A stretch of 64,000 nt of DNA, from positions 1,364,001 through 1,428,000 of the forward strand of contig NZ_AP024871.1 of the NCBI RefSeq assembly GCF_024346875.1, given 5' to 3'. Below are positions 38,703 through 48,253 of this stretch, piece after piece; position 1 is the first letter of the stretch; the number at the start of each line of letters is the position of its first letter. Both the position numbers and the translations under genes were made by a program. The notes beneath the pieces were generated by a model that was not told the origin of the DNA, did not search any database, and saw only the letters and a program-made list of their open reading frames with translations. Source of the DNA: Vibrio gallicus (lineage in GTDB: Bacteria; Pseudomonadota; Gammaproteobacteria; Enterobacterales; Vibrionaceae).

Positions 38703-38745
38703 AAATCCCGAAATTTATCAGCATAGATTTCGGGATTTTTCTCTT
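38703..38745 (+). terminator. Terminator after sstT
   Basis: Stem AAATCCCGAAAT / ATTTCGGGATTT followed by TTTCTCTTTT. Confidence 0.85.
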
Positions 38746-38955
38746 TTATTGCTCACAAAATACCCACTTCAAATCTGAAATGTTAGTTTCCAGTGTGCGA
38801 TATTGTAGTTACTAAACCCTATTCATACCCTACATAACAAGGACTTAACTGCGTCAACCCTTCCTATTAGGTTATTTTCTGTCAATTGATAACCATGCAC
38901 TTAAACGGTATATCTATTCTCAATTCTAATAAATATATCGAATACAAACACAACT

Positions 38956-40335
38956 ATGACAAATCAAAAAACAATTCTAGGACACCCTCGCGGTCTGTTC
39001 TTACTTTTTAGCACTGAGCTATGGGAGCGTTTCTCTTATTACGCAATGCGCGCTATCTTGGTGTTATACCTTACAGATACCACTATTAATGGCGGTCTTG
39101 GATGGAGTACCAAAGACGCTCTAGACCTTTACGGTATCTATACCGGTTTAGTTTATGTAACCCCAATTATTGGTGGCTGGATTGCAGATAACTACCTAGG
39201 TCAACGCAAGTCAGTAATTATTGGTGGCGTATTAATGGCCATCGGTCAGTTCTCTCTCGCACTACCAAATGGTTCATTTGGCATTGACGTACACAGCTCT
39301 TTTTACTTTGGGCTTAGCTTGCTTATTTTAGGTAACGGTCTATTTAAACCTAACGTTTCAACCATGGTTGGCGACTTATATGAAGAAGGAGACAACCGTC
39401 GCGACGGTGCGTTCACTATCTTCTATATGGGTATCAACTTAGGTGCTTTACTTGCGGGTATCGTAGCAGGCAGTGTTTCTGACTCTTTTGGATGGAATGC
39501 AGGGTTCCTAACCGCAGGTATTGGTATGGTTTTAAGTATCATACTGCAACTGACCTTAGGCAAAGCTTGGTTGGGTAATGTTGGGGTTGAACCAGCTGCT
39601 AAACGCGACCTACGCACTAAAGCAAAAACAAAGGCACCATTAACTGCACAAGAGATTGATCGCCTTAAAGTAATCATGATTATGGGTCTATTTGTGGTTA
39701 TCTTCTGGGCTGGCTTCGAGCAAGCTGGTGGCCTAATGAACATCTACACTCAAGATTACACTAACCGTATGATTGGAAGCTTCGAGGTTCCTTCCGCGTG
39801 GTTCCAGTCTTTAAACCCATTCTTTATCATGCTGCTAGCACCACTACTGGCGGCAATTTGGGTGAAACTTGGGCCTAAAGAGCCAACCTCACCAGTAAAA
39901 TTTGCCTTTGGTTTATTCTTCCTCGCGGTCGGATTCCTATTTATGGTCGGTGCAGTATTGGAACAAGGTGGTGATATGACAGTTAAAACCTCTATGTTCT
40001 GGCTAGTTGGCGCGTATCTGTTCCATACCCTTGGTGAGCTTTGCCTATCTCCAATCGGTCTTTCATTGGTAACCAAGCTTGCTCCTCTTCGCTTAGCTTC
40101 ATTGCTAATGGGCGCATGGTTTGGTTTTAATGCCATTGCAAATTACGTCGCAGGGCTAATTGGCTCTCACGTTGGAGAGCTTGGCGCTATGCCTATCTTC
40201 GGTGGGATTGCAGTTGCCGCCGCAATTTCAGGGCTTATCTTACTGCTCTTGTCTAACAAACTTGTACACTGGATGCACGGCGCAGAAGCCAAAGCAACGC
40301 CAGTACAACAGGCTGCAGAAACGCAAGTCGCATAA
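38956..40335 (+). CDS. POT/PTR family proton-dependent peptide transporter
   Basis: A 459-residue di-/tripeptide:H+ symporter of the major facilitator superfamily. The PTR2 signatures are present: ELWERFSYYAMRAILVLYL at the start (the ExxER-like proton motif), GGWIADNYLGQRK, and FTIFYMGINLGALLAG. About 14 membrane segments are expected. It resembles the DtpT side of the family more than E. coli DtpA-D, so I give no symbol. The terminator lies in the 3' end of the convergent GtrA gene. Confidence 0.93.
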   Translation: MTNQKTILGHPRGLFLLFSTELWERFSYYAMRAILVLYLTDTTINGGLGWSTKDALDLYGIYTGLVYVTPIIGGWIADNYLGQRKSVIIGGVLMAIGQFSLALPNGSFGIDVHSSFYFGLSLLILGNGLFKPNVSTMVGDLYEEGDNRRDGAFTIFYMGINLGALLAGIVAGSVSDSFGWNAGFLTAGIGMVLSIILQLTLGKAWLGNVGVEPAAKRDLRTKAKTKAPLTAQEIDRLKVIMIMGLFVVIFWAGFEQAGGLMNIYTQDYTNRMIGSFEVPSAWFQSLNPFFIMLLAPLLAAIWVKLGPKEPTSPVKFAFGLFFLAVGFLFMVGAVLEQGGDMTVKTSMFWLVGAYLFHTLGELCLSPIGLSLVTKLAPLRLASLLMGAWFGFNAIANYVAGLIGSHVGELGAMPIFGGIAVAAAISGLILLLLSNKLVHWMHGAEAKATPVQQAAETQVA

Positions 40336-40341
40336 TCGTAT

Positions 40342-40373
40342 ATCCCCTAGCCTTGCGCTGGGGGATCTTTTTT
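40342..40373 (+). terminator. Terminator of the peptide transporter, inside the GtrA gene end
   Basis: Stem ATCCCCTAGC / GCTGGGGGAT (one T-G pair), loop CTTGC, then CTTTTTT. It overlaps the last seven codons of the opposing GtrA gene. Confidence 0.85.
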
Positions 40374-40754
40374 AAACACCCATAACGTATTGAGCAAATA
40401 ATTGCTACACAGCCCTGCTAATACCCCCATCACAAACGCCAATAAATGTGTCACGACACTTTCTCCTAGGTAGCTCAACACCAAATGAAATATGCCAATA
40501 TTAGGTATCACTGACGCAGTTGCAGAAACGGCAAAGCGTTTTAGTTGTGGCCAAATTGGTGATTTATTGCCAAAGGTGTAGATTCGATTTCCCAGCCAAG
40601 TGACACATACAGCCACCGAAAACGCAGTAACTCGTGACAACAGGGTCGGCATCTGTATCCAATATATACATAGAGCAAATACTGTAATATCCACCACAAA
40701 GCCAACTACACCAACAACTGCAAATCGTAGAAATTGATATTTCACCCTTTGCAT
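40347..40754 (-). CDS. GtrA-like membrane protein
   Basis: A 135-residue protein with four membrane segments in the GtrA pattern: FLRFAVVGVVGFVVDITVF, RVTAFSVAVCVTWLGNRIYTF and NYLLNTLWVFK. GtrA proteins are thought to move or bind polyprenyl-linked sugars for cell-surface glycosylation. No glycosyltransferase partner is adjacent. The ATG at 40752-40754 has GGGAG too close; a GTG three codons later (40745) is better spaced. Confidence 0.85.
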   Translation of the reverse strand: MQRVKYQFLRFAVVGVVGFVVDITVFALCIYWIQMPTLLSRVTAFSVAVCVTWLGNRIYTFGNKSPIWPQLKRFAVSATASVIPNIGIFHLVLSYLGESVVTHLLAFVMGVLAGLCSNYLLNTLWVFKKDPPAQG

Positions 40755-40806
40755 CTCCCTACTTTACGCACTACTATGTGCCGGCTTACCTATATCTGTG
40801 ACCGTT

Positions 40807-41697
40807 ATGAAACTCGAATCCAGTCCAATTACCCAGCATGATTTCCAAAACTTCACCTTCTATTTAAAGCGTGATGATCAATTACATCAACATTTTTCTG
40901 GAAATAAAGCACGTAAATTCATGCAGTTATTAAAGAATCCTCCACAAGGCATTGATACCATTATAGGTACCGGCTCTATTCAGGCTAATTCTTTGTACTC
41001 TCTAGCTGCATTGTGTCGCATAAAAAAATGGAAACTGGAGTTCTACACCCATAATATTCCCGATTGGCTAAAACAAAAACCAACTGGAAATTATCGCGGG
41101 GCACTTGAATTAGGCGCACAAATCATCGAATGCAAAGATATTCATCCACAGTATTACATAGAGAATGTTCGCCAACCCCAAGCCAACTGTCTGGTTGTAC
41201 CCGAAGGCGGTCGCTCTCAGTTGGCAGAATCTGGCATTAAGGGATTAGCACAAGAGATTATTAGTTGGTCGCGCTTTAGAGCTAATAAGCAGTTTGTGCT
41301 CGCCCTACCATCAGGTACAGGTACAACTGCGCTATACCTTCACAAATACCTTAAACGACACAACATTCCCGTTATCACCTGTGCTTGTGTTGGCGGAAAC
41401 GCCTACCTAAAAAAACAGTGGCAAGAACTTGGCGAAGCCGATACCCCCACCATTTTACAATCACAATACAAGCATCATTTTGGCAAGCTCTACAAAAATG
41501 AATACGTACTTTGGCAAGCGCTGCTTAAGCAAACTATGGTCGAATTTGACCTGTTATATGACCCATATATGTGGCAATGCTTATTACCATGGATAAAAAA
41601 CAATCCAAACAAGGAGCTAATCTATTTGCATCAAGGTGGGCTGCTTGGAAACGAGACCATGCAACCTCGTTATCAACGCAAATTCGACGCTAGTTAG
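40807..41697 (+). CDS. ACC deaminase / D-cysteine desulfhydrase family PLP enzyme
   Basis: About 296 residues of the tryptophan-synthase-beta-like PLP fold (fold type II). The Schiff-base lysine is in SGNKARKF, then TGSIQANSLYSLAALC, and the phosphate loop PSGTGTTALYL. It is close to 1-aminocyclopropane-1-carboxylate deaminase/D-cysteine desulfhydrase proteins, though the substrate cannot be told from sequence. I use the ATG at 40807; a GTG three codons upstream (40798) is also possible, and neither has a strong ribosome site. Confidence 0.83.
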   Translation: MKLESSPITQHDFQNFTFYLKRDDQLHQHFSGNKARKFMQLLKNPPQGIDTIIGTGSIQANSLYSLAALCRIKKWKLEFYTHNIPDWLKQKPTGNYRGALELGAQIIECKDIHPQYYIENVRQPQANCLVVPEGGRSQLAESGIKGLAQEIISWSRFRANKQFVLALPSGTGTTALYLHKYLKRHNIPVITCACVGGNAYLKKQWQELGEADTPTILQSQYKHHFGKLYKNEYVLWQALLKQTMVEFDLLYDPYMWQCLLPWIKNNPNKELIYLHQGGLLGNETMQPRYQRKFDAS

Positions 41698-42016
41698 AGA
41701 TATGATGACGCGCTACTACGAATGTTTTGCGTAAAGTAAGCGGTTAGTGAACTACTCAGCGACAGCAGAGCTGATCACTGGCTTTTCTCGCCCAAAACGC
41801 TATAAATCAACTAATTACAACGAAACTGCCGGCAATCAAGAGTAAAGGCTAATATCGGCAAGCCGAAACCCTGAGCTCAATCACACTAGCGTTACCAAAA
41901 TTCACCGCGCAGCAATAGCCCAAATTTTAATGCACAAAAAAATGATTGATCGCATTTCATTTGCCTCTACATCCAGTAATACTGCGCGTACGTCATACAA
42001 AATAAGTGAGTAATAG
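41698..42016. other. Intergenic region before pepT
   Basis: 319 bp with no gene or clear hairpin. It probably contains the pepT promoter. Confidence 0.5.
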
Positions 42017-43249
42017 ATGGATAACCTAGTATCGCGCTTTCTGCGCTACGTGAGCTTTGAGACTCAATCAGATTCAGCGCATTCACAGTGCCCAAGTACT
42101 GAAGGGCAACGCGTACTCGCGCAGCAACTTGAAAAAGAACTTATCGAACTTGAGCTGTCGGACGTAGTACTTGATCAAAATAGTTACCTAACCGCTCGCC
42201 TACCTGCAAACATTGAGCAAGACGTACCCGCTATCGGTTTTGTCGCACATATGGACACCGCTCCTGACGCGTCAGGTAAAGATGTAAAGCCGCAGATCAT
42301 AGAGAATTACCAAGGTGGCGAAATCGTACTTGGTAACAGCGGCGAAGTATTATCACCACAGCAATATCCAGATTTAAACACAGTTATCGGTCAGAGCCTT
42401 ATTACTACCGATGGTACAACCTTACTAGGTGGCGACAATAAGGCTGGTATTGCAGAAATCATCACCGCGATTGCCTATTTAAAGGCCAATCCTCAGATAA
42501 AACATGGCGATATCTGCATTGGTTTTACACCAGATGAAGAAATTGGTCGCGGTGCAAATCTGTTTGATGTACAGAGATTTGGAGCAAAGTGGGCATACAC
42601 CATTGATGGCGGCCCAGTTGGTGAACTTGAATATGAAAATTTCAATGCGACTTCAGCCGATGTGATCTGTCACGGTGTCAACGTACACCCTGGCACTGCC
42701 AAGGGTAAAATGATCAATTCAATGAACATCGCAGCGCAATTTCAGTTGATGATGCCAGAAAGCGAAACCCCACAGTCTACGCAGGGCTATGAAGGCTTCT
42801 ATCACCTCAAATCCATGAAACCGTCTGTCGCGCGTACCGAGCTTGGGTATATCATTCGCGATTTTGATCGCGATAACCTTGAGCGCCGCAAAGCGTTTAT
42901 GCAGACTCAAGTTGATGCCTTAAACAGCAAGCTAGAGAAAGGTCACGTTGAACTGATACTCACCGATGCCTATTACAATATGCGTGAAATGGTTGAGCCT
43001 CACCCACATATTATTGAGCTGGCTAAACAAGCCATGATTGCATGTGATGTAGAGCCAGAAATCAAGCCAATCCGTGGCGGCACTGATGGTGCTCGCCTTT
43101 CATTTAAAGGGCTACCTTGCCCTAACATATTCACGGGTGGCTACAATTTCCATGGCATCCATGAATTCGCTAGCATAGATGGCATGCAGCAAGCCGTTAA
43201 CGTGATAGTGAAGATCGCACAGCTTAATGCAAGCAACGTGGATTCATAA
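42017..43249 (+). CDS. pepT: Peptidase T (tripeptide aminopeptidase)
   Basis: A 410-residue zinc aminopeptidase of family M20B that removes the N-terminal residue from tripeptides. Metal-site motifs are visible: [38 protein letters not shown], and near the C-terminus [14 protein letters not shown] and [13 protein letters not shown]. Length equals E. coli PepT (408). It is cytoplasmic and monocistronic, with a strong terminator. Confidence 0.96.
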   Translation: MDNLVSRFLRYVSFETQSDSAHSQCPSTEGQRVLAQQLEKELIELELSDVVLDQNSYLTARLPANIEQDVPAIGFVAHMDTAPDASGKDVKPQIIENYQGGEIVLGNSGEVLSPQQYPDLNTVIGQSLITTDGTTLLGGDNKAGIAEIITAIAYLKANPQIKHGDICIGFTPDEEIGRGANLFDVQRFGAKWAYTIDGGPVGELEYENFNATSADVICHGVNVHPGTAKGKMINSMNIAAQFQLMMPESETPQSTQGYEGFYHLKSMKPSVARTELGYIIRDFDRDNLERRKAFMQTQVDALNSKLEKGHVELILTDAYYNMREMVEPHPHIIELAKQAMIACDVEPEIKPIRGGTDGARLSFKGLPCPNIFTGGYNFHGIHEFASIDGMQQAVNVIVKIAQLNASNVDS

Positions 43250-43277
43250 GCGACCAGCCGCAATTAAAACCACACTC

Positions 43278-43308
43278 AGCACCTAGCTTTTGCTAGGTGC
43301 TTTTTTTA
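43278..43308 (+). terminator. Terminator after pepT
   Basis: Stem AGCACCTAGC / GCTAGGTGCT with a TTTT loop followed by seven T. Confidence 0.92.
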
Positions 43309-43627
43309 TTTCGTAATCCCCATTAAAGCGACAAAATAGTGGTTTAGCCTGCCTGTAAACTGACCGCACTAGTTTGTATAGATCAAAAAACGAGCACCCC
43401 ACATGCATCATGTTGCGTGAATAATAATCCGTTTTATTTATCCCGCCTCAATATAGTGTGAAGCGTCTCAAATATTTCTAAACCAAATCACTTTTTATTC
43501 AAAAATGGCGCGGCATGGTAAGAAAGCCATTTCTGATTTACATATAATGAGCCTATACACAGCAGTATCTCTTCAAGGAATGGGCGGTCTGTTGCTTGTT
43601 TCAAAAAATTCAAACAGGTGGCTAATT
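43309..43627. other. Intergenic region after pepT
   Basis: About 320 bp without a convincing gene. An open frame running into the next gene from 43505 has no ribosome site and is probably untranslated leader. A TATAAT occurs at 43543-43548 without a clear -35. Confidence 0.4.
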
Positions 43628-44068
43628 ATGTATTCGGTAAATCTTTGTCCTAGTGACCACAACGCAGCTCTATCGCCTGCATTAAAAACAAATCTGGTAG
43701 AGACTCTACAAGATTATTTCAACGAACATGAAGTCTCGTTTTGGGAATCCAATCTTCTGACTCAAAGCGGAAAGTTAAGAGCAAACAAAGAATTTGTATG
43801 CCCACATTGCGCCCAATTGCACACGATGCAAACGGAAGACTTAATGCAATTTAATCGCAAACTTGCCGCGAAAACTGCCGATCAAGTCACAATTGAAATG
43901 CCATGTTGCCACCATATTTCTAGCCTCGCAGAAATGGGGTTTCAAGAAACGGTATTCTCCAACTGGGGTATTAACATCAAGGCGCACAATCGCGCGATTG
44001 TGGAAGAATTTCTTCATCACAAAACAACGCCCGTGCCGCTGACCATTGTCGAACAAACTCACGCATAA
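43628..44068 (+). CDS. Small cysteine-rich protein of unknown family
   Basis: A 146-residue cytoplasmic protein. Two Cys pairs, CPHC and PCCHH, with nearby His suggest a zinc site. No family is recognised. The ATG at 43628 has AGGTGG seven bases upstream; the open frame extends further but without support. A good terminator follows the stop. Confidence 0.65.
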   Translation: MYSVNLCPSDHNAALSPALKTNLVETLQDYFNEHEVSFWESNLLTQSGKLRANKEFVCPHCAQLHTMQTEDLMQFNRKLAAKTADQVTIEMPCCHHISSLAEMGFQETVFSNWGINIKAHNRAIVEEFLHHKTTPVPLTIVEQTHA

Positions 44069-44074
44069 CCAGTT

Positions 44075-44104
44075 AAAACCCAAGCAAACGCTTGGGTTTT
44101 TTAT
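44075..44104 (+). terminator. Terminator
   Basis: Stem AAAACCCAAGC / GCTTGGGTTTT with loop AAAC, followed by TT and ATT. Confidence 0.88.
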
Positions 44105-44215
44105 TGCATAAAATGATAAATGTCATAGCCATTGTCGCAAATCGAGCCGGAGATGTTGCATGTAAAATGTGCAATAGATTAAGCTGAATAGTACATAGGA
44201 TTTAGTGGCAGAGAA

Positions 44216-44737
44216 ATGAAAAAATTATTATTAGTCGTCAGTTTAGCGACATTATTTGGTTGCGCTGACTCGCATAACTTAAATGTGAATAGCACGACCA
44301 ATACCCCCAAAATCAAAGCCAGCGATTCAGTCTATATCGCACTCTCTAAAGATGGCTCTTATGGAAAACGTCACTATACTGGCTCTGGAATGATGCTAAG
44401 CCAAGTCATTAATAGTCGATTAATGGTTAGACTTAATAATGTTGAGATGGCAACTCAGGTTCAGTCGTACTCTGATGCCATAGCCTCAGCTAAAGAGGGA
44501 GGCTACAACTATTTAGTTTACCCGACCATTTTACACTGGGAAGATCGCGCTACAGAGTGGTCTGGAATACCCGATAAGGTCTCGGTAAAGGTGTCTGTGA
44601 TTAACACTCATAATGAAAGTGATATCAAATCAGCAGTGATAGAGGGTACCAGTGGCCTGATGACCTTCGGCGGTGACCATCCTCAGGACCTATTACCTGA
44701 ACCGATTGAAGCCTTTGCTAAGCAATTATTTGAGTAG
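44216..44737 (+). CDS. DUF4823 family lipoprotein
   Basis: A 173-residue lipoprotein with lipobox LFGC (Cys about 16). The mature part fits DUF4823: IYIALSKDGSYGK-like start, YSDAIASAKEGGYNYLVYPTILHWEDRATEWSG and KVSVKVSVINT. These proteins resemble the nucleotide-free TolB-N/LptE-like lipoprotein folds, but function is unknown. It is monocistronic. Confidence 0.8.
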   Translation: MKKLLLVVSLATLFGCADSHNLNVNSTTNTPKIKASDSVYIALSKDGSYGKRHYTGSGMMLSQVINSRLMVRLNNVEMATQVQSYSDAIASAKEGGYNYLVYPTILHWEDRATEWSGIPDKVSVKVSVINTHNESDIKSAVIEGTSGLMTFGGDHPQDLLPEPIEAFAKQLFE

Positions 44738-44909
44738 TACACACCGTAAAGGGCAATATTCGATTTGCCCTTCACTTCCCGAATATAGCAAACCATCACA
44801 TCTAAGCCTACCGTACCCAGTGGCATGGTAAATAAGTTGTTCCACTTCCGGCTAGATAAATAGTTCTAATCCAAGTACCCTACCCAATCATGAACCAATA
44901 AGCCCAAAC

Positions 44910-45320
44910 ATGCTCAGAATCTCAAACACCGTAATCCTAGCTGACTGGGAAATTGAAATGACAGCGATTCGTGCCATGGGTGCGGGTGGTCAAAATGTAA
45001 ATAAAACCAGTAGCGCTATACATTTACGGTTTGATATTAATCGTTCTTCGCTGCCATCGGTCTATAAAGAGCGACTACTTGCCCTTTCTGACACTCGGAT
45101 TAGTAGTGACGGGGTATTTATCATCAAAGCCCAAAGCTTTCGTACTCAAGAGCAGAATCGGCAAGATGCGCTCAATCGCTTACTCGAGTTTATTAAGCAA
45201 GCCACTGTAGTACAAAAGAAACGCAGAGCAACCAAGCCAACCAAGGCCTCTCAAAGACGCCGGATCGACGCTAAGAAGCGTAAAGGGCAAACCAAATCAA
45301 TGCGAGGCAAGGTTGTATAA
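44910..45320 (+). CDS. arfB: Alternative ribosome-rescue factor B (peptidyl-tRNA hydrolase ArfB/YaeJ)
   Basis: A 136-residue release-factor-like protein that frees stalled ribosomes. The catalytic GGQ is at residues 26-28 ([19 protein letters not shown]). The basic C-terminal tail ([15 protein letters not shown]), which enters the empty mRNA channel, is intact. Length matches E. coli YaeJ (140). It converges on the VF530-family gene with 28 bp between them. Confidence 0.95.
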   Translation: MLRISNTVILADWEIEMTAIRAMGAGGQNVNKTSSAIHLRFDINRSSLPSVYKERLLALSDTRISSDGVFIIKAQSFRTQEQNRQDALNRLLEFIKQATVVQKKRRATKPTKASQRRRIDAKKRKGQTKSMRGKVV

Positions 45321-45348
45321 GCTCTCTAGAACTTAGGTTATAGGGAAC

Positions 45349-45753
45349 TTATTTACGAGAACGGCGCTCTTGGGCCTTTTTAGCTTTAAATGCCGATGCC
45401 GCTTTTGCTTGAGAGGCCAAAATAGAGTCTATGGTCAATACCATAGGTTCTTTAGGTTCTATGCCATTAGCAAAGGTTCGCATTCTTGGCGGCATCTCTT
45501 TTTCTTCTTCTGTAGGGCGCGGCATACGCTTGAAACGAGACAGATAAAATGCTTCTAGCTTCTCTCTTGCCCATTCACTTTTACGTAAATACTTAACGCT
45601 ACTCGCAATAGATGGGTTAGTGTGAAAACAGTTGAAACGCATTGCAGTATCCAGAATATCCCAACCATAATGGTCGACAAGTTCTTTCACCATATCTTCC
45701 AACTTCAAGCCGTGTAGTGGGTTGTTTTGTAGCTCTTCTCTGTTAATGCTCAT
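45349..45753 (-). CDS. VF530 family DNA-binding protein (DUF2132)
   Basis: A 134-residue protein. The N-terminal 70 residues match VF530/DUF2132 (NPLHGLKLEDMVKELVDHYGWDIL, NCFHTNPSIASSVKYLRKSEWAREKLEAFYL), a small helical DNA-binding fold first solved from Vibrio fischeri. The C-terminal half is a basic, probably disordered tail (AFKAKKAQERRSRK). It is monocistronic. Confidence 0.88.
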   Translation of the reverse strand: MSINREELQNNPLHGLKLEDMVKELVDHYGWDILDTAMRFNCFHTNPSIASSVKYLRKSEWAREKLEAFYLSRFKRMPRPTEEEKEMPPRMRTFANGIEPKEPMVLTIDSILASQAKAASAFKAKKAQERRSRK

Positions 45754-45849
45754 TATTGCGCTTACTTTTGTTGATTTAAGCGGAGTATAGCAACGACTTT
45801 GCGCAAGATGTTAGCAAAATATCGCCATATTCCAATTTATTATACCCAT

Positions 45850-45875
45850 AAAAAAGGCGCCTCAAATGAGACGCC
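45850..45875 (-). terminator. Terminator of the truncated lyase gene
   Basis: Stem GGCG(C)CTC / GAG(A)CGCC with loop AAAT. On the minus strand it is followed by six T. Confidence 0.75.
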
Positions 45876-45892
45876 AGCGATTATATTCCTGC

Positions 45893-48133
45893 TTAGTTAT
45901 TTGCTTGGTCAGTACGGGTTGCAACGCGCACTTCATCAAAGTAACCAGTTAGATCATCAGGTGCTTTAGCATTGTAAGACAGAGCGAAGTGGTCTAAACG
46001 AACCTCGAACTTATTACTACCATAATAGCTATTCGCTTTAACCTCTTCTGGGGTTGCATTTTGATCAACCACCATCTGAGCAAAGATCTCTACGCTATCA
46101 TTATCTCCTGTGTTAAACGTCGTACTTACTTTCTTAAAGCAGTCTTTGTTTGTGCCTTTTTCTGCATTTCCAAGGTCTTTATTATGAGTATATTGACTCG
46201 ATATCAACGCACCTTGTAATGATTTCGCTCCAAACTCCACACCCGCCAACGAATTATTGCCCATTTTGTCGCAATAGTAGAATGAGTAAGTCATATCCGT
46301 ATTTTGCGGAAGACCACTAATTACCTGGCTCGCACCAGGGGTTGCGGTGAAATCATTAGCATCTTCGTCATTTTTAAAGCGGAAACGTATAGAGCCCTCT
46401 CCACTAAATGCACTATCACTTGAACTGTCTACATCCCCAAGTCCTTTCGCGCTATTCTCATGGGTTGTCCAATTATCTAGTTTTTTATCAGTAAAGTCTG
46501 GGTTTGCAATATTAGCTGTAGCTGTGATTGTTTCAGGGATATTCAAAGATACGATCACACTATCCTTGTCTCCTGAATCAAATGGAACACGCACCCATTT
46601 ATACTCATCACCTGATACCTCACCCTTGGCACTTTCTATACCATTAATCATCAGCTCATAATTACCCTTAACAAAGGCACTCAGTTCGTAATGATGGTGT
46701 GGAAGTATCGCCACTTGTTGGTTCAGCGAACCGTGGTTATCAAGTACTAAGGTTTGGCCAGAGAACGCATCCTGACCTGTCACGGTATAATAACCACCAG
46801 TTCCGTGCCAATCATTCAACCAATTTTCAAAGTTACTGTTTTTAATCGGAGCTGTTACAACGATAGGCTCAGGCTTGGTCAACTTATAATTAACTGGACC
46901 AACATCTGCATAGGTTAATGGCTTAATCGTGCGTGAAGCTGGGTTTACTTCATCAGCACCGATAGACGTCATTTCGCTTCGTTTCTGACCATCCATGTCA
47001 TACATAGGTGTCTTTGGATTACTCGTATGCGCCGTCGCATCTAAGCTTGGAGAATCAACTGATGGACGATATAGGTTATCATCTCCACCACGTTGTAGCT
47101 CAGCTGAATAAAATTCAAACCCTGACTCATTTTGAGTGATAGCTGAACTGTCCGCAACGCTTTGACCAGATACGATGTTACCTACAATCTCTGAGTCGGT
47201 TGGCACTCCGCGCTTAGAGCTTGTAAATACTGGGCCAATAGCGTGGTCAACAATATTATTTTCTATATAAACATGGCGAGGTTGTGTTTTCTTACCTCCC
47301 CCATCTAGGTTAAGGCTGTTTACACTATCAACAATGGTATTGTGCTCAACATGTACATCTTCAACTTGTTGATAGCCATTGCCACCATCACCAGAACCAT
47401 CAGATCCAAGTAACACGATACCGCCGTGGTGAGTCGTATTTAGATAACGCACACCGTCAATATAGTTATTACTAACATCATGTCCGTTATCCACAATGCG
47501 TATACCACCCGCCAATGGGTAACCGTCCCCTAAAATAAAGTTATTTTGAATTTTGCTACCATGGCCATGACGGTTAGTCAGTGAACCGTTACTGTTGCGA
47601 ATGGTGTTAAAACTAATGGTATTTTCACTGGCTTTGTTTGAGATGACTTCAGCTTCACCCTGAATATTTTCAAACAGGTTACCCACCACAAAAGAATGGC
47701 TTGGGATCTCATGGGTTTCACTCAAACCAGTACGGATAGCTTCATAATCGTTATCTTTTGCCCCTGCATAAATTTTACCATCTGCGGGAACGCGGTTAGC
47801 GATATAGTTTTTATACACAACTATGTTGTTTGCTAAATTATTAGTGCCATCGTCGTTAATCAGACCTTTTTCTCGAACTAGAGAAATCATCGGGTTCTTA
47901 ATGGTTTTACCGCTGATGATGCTATGGTCTAACCAAGTGCCGTCGCCATAGATCTTAAATAAATATCCGTATTCATTTTGACCCTCTGCATTTAATACTG
48001 ACACTTCTGTAATACGACAGTCTTGGCAGTAATCTCCACTTAGGCGAGTATTTATTAATGCGCTATCATATAGATTAAAATATTCAAATCTGAAGCACTT
48101 CCCTATTTTCATGTATATAAATAGTACTTTCAC
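45893..48133 (-). pseudogene. Polysaccharide lyase family 6 paralogue lacking its N-terminus
   Basis: A 746-codon frame that is a paralogue of the next gene upstream, matching it from about that protein's residue 158 to the end. Catalytic positions are kept: E160, E162 and K167 in QGEAEVISNK, and R188-H189 in LTNRHG. The signal sequence and about 150 N-terminal residues, including the first rungs of the beta-helix, are missing. The first dozen residues (MKVLFIYMKIGKC) are unrelated and start with GTG. The start is only 24 bp after the upstream gene's terminator, leaving little room for a promoter. It probably cannot be secreted; a remnant is more likely than an active enzyme. Confidence 0.75.
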
Positions 48134-48155
48134 TCTATATTTTATTTAGGCCTAT

Positions 48156-48213
48156 AAAAAAAGCTGCCTTTAAATTAAACATGGAACAAATCCAGTTTAA
48201 AAGGCAGCTTTTT
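48156..48213 (-). terminator. Terminator between the two lyase genes
   Basis: Long stem AAAAAGCTGCCTTTAAA / TTTAAAAGGCAGCTTTTT with one bulge and a 21-nt loop. On the minus strand it ends in seven T. Confidence 0.88.
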
Positions 48214-48253
48214 GATTATGGGTATATAAATATACCCATTTTATGTGTTTGTA

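Noticed and set aside
41920..42016. FNR-like box (TTGAT...TTTCA) upstream of pepT.
   Set aside because: Only one half fits the TTGAT-N4-ATCAA consensus.
43505..43627. N-terminal extension of the Cys-rich protein frame.
   Set aside because: No ribosome site before it, whereas the ATG at 43628 has a good one.
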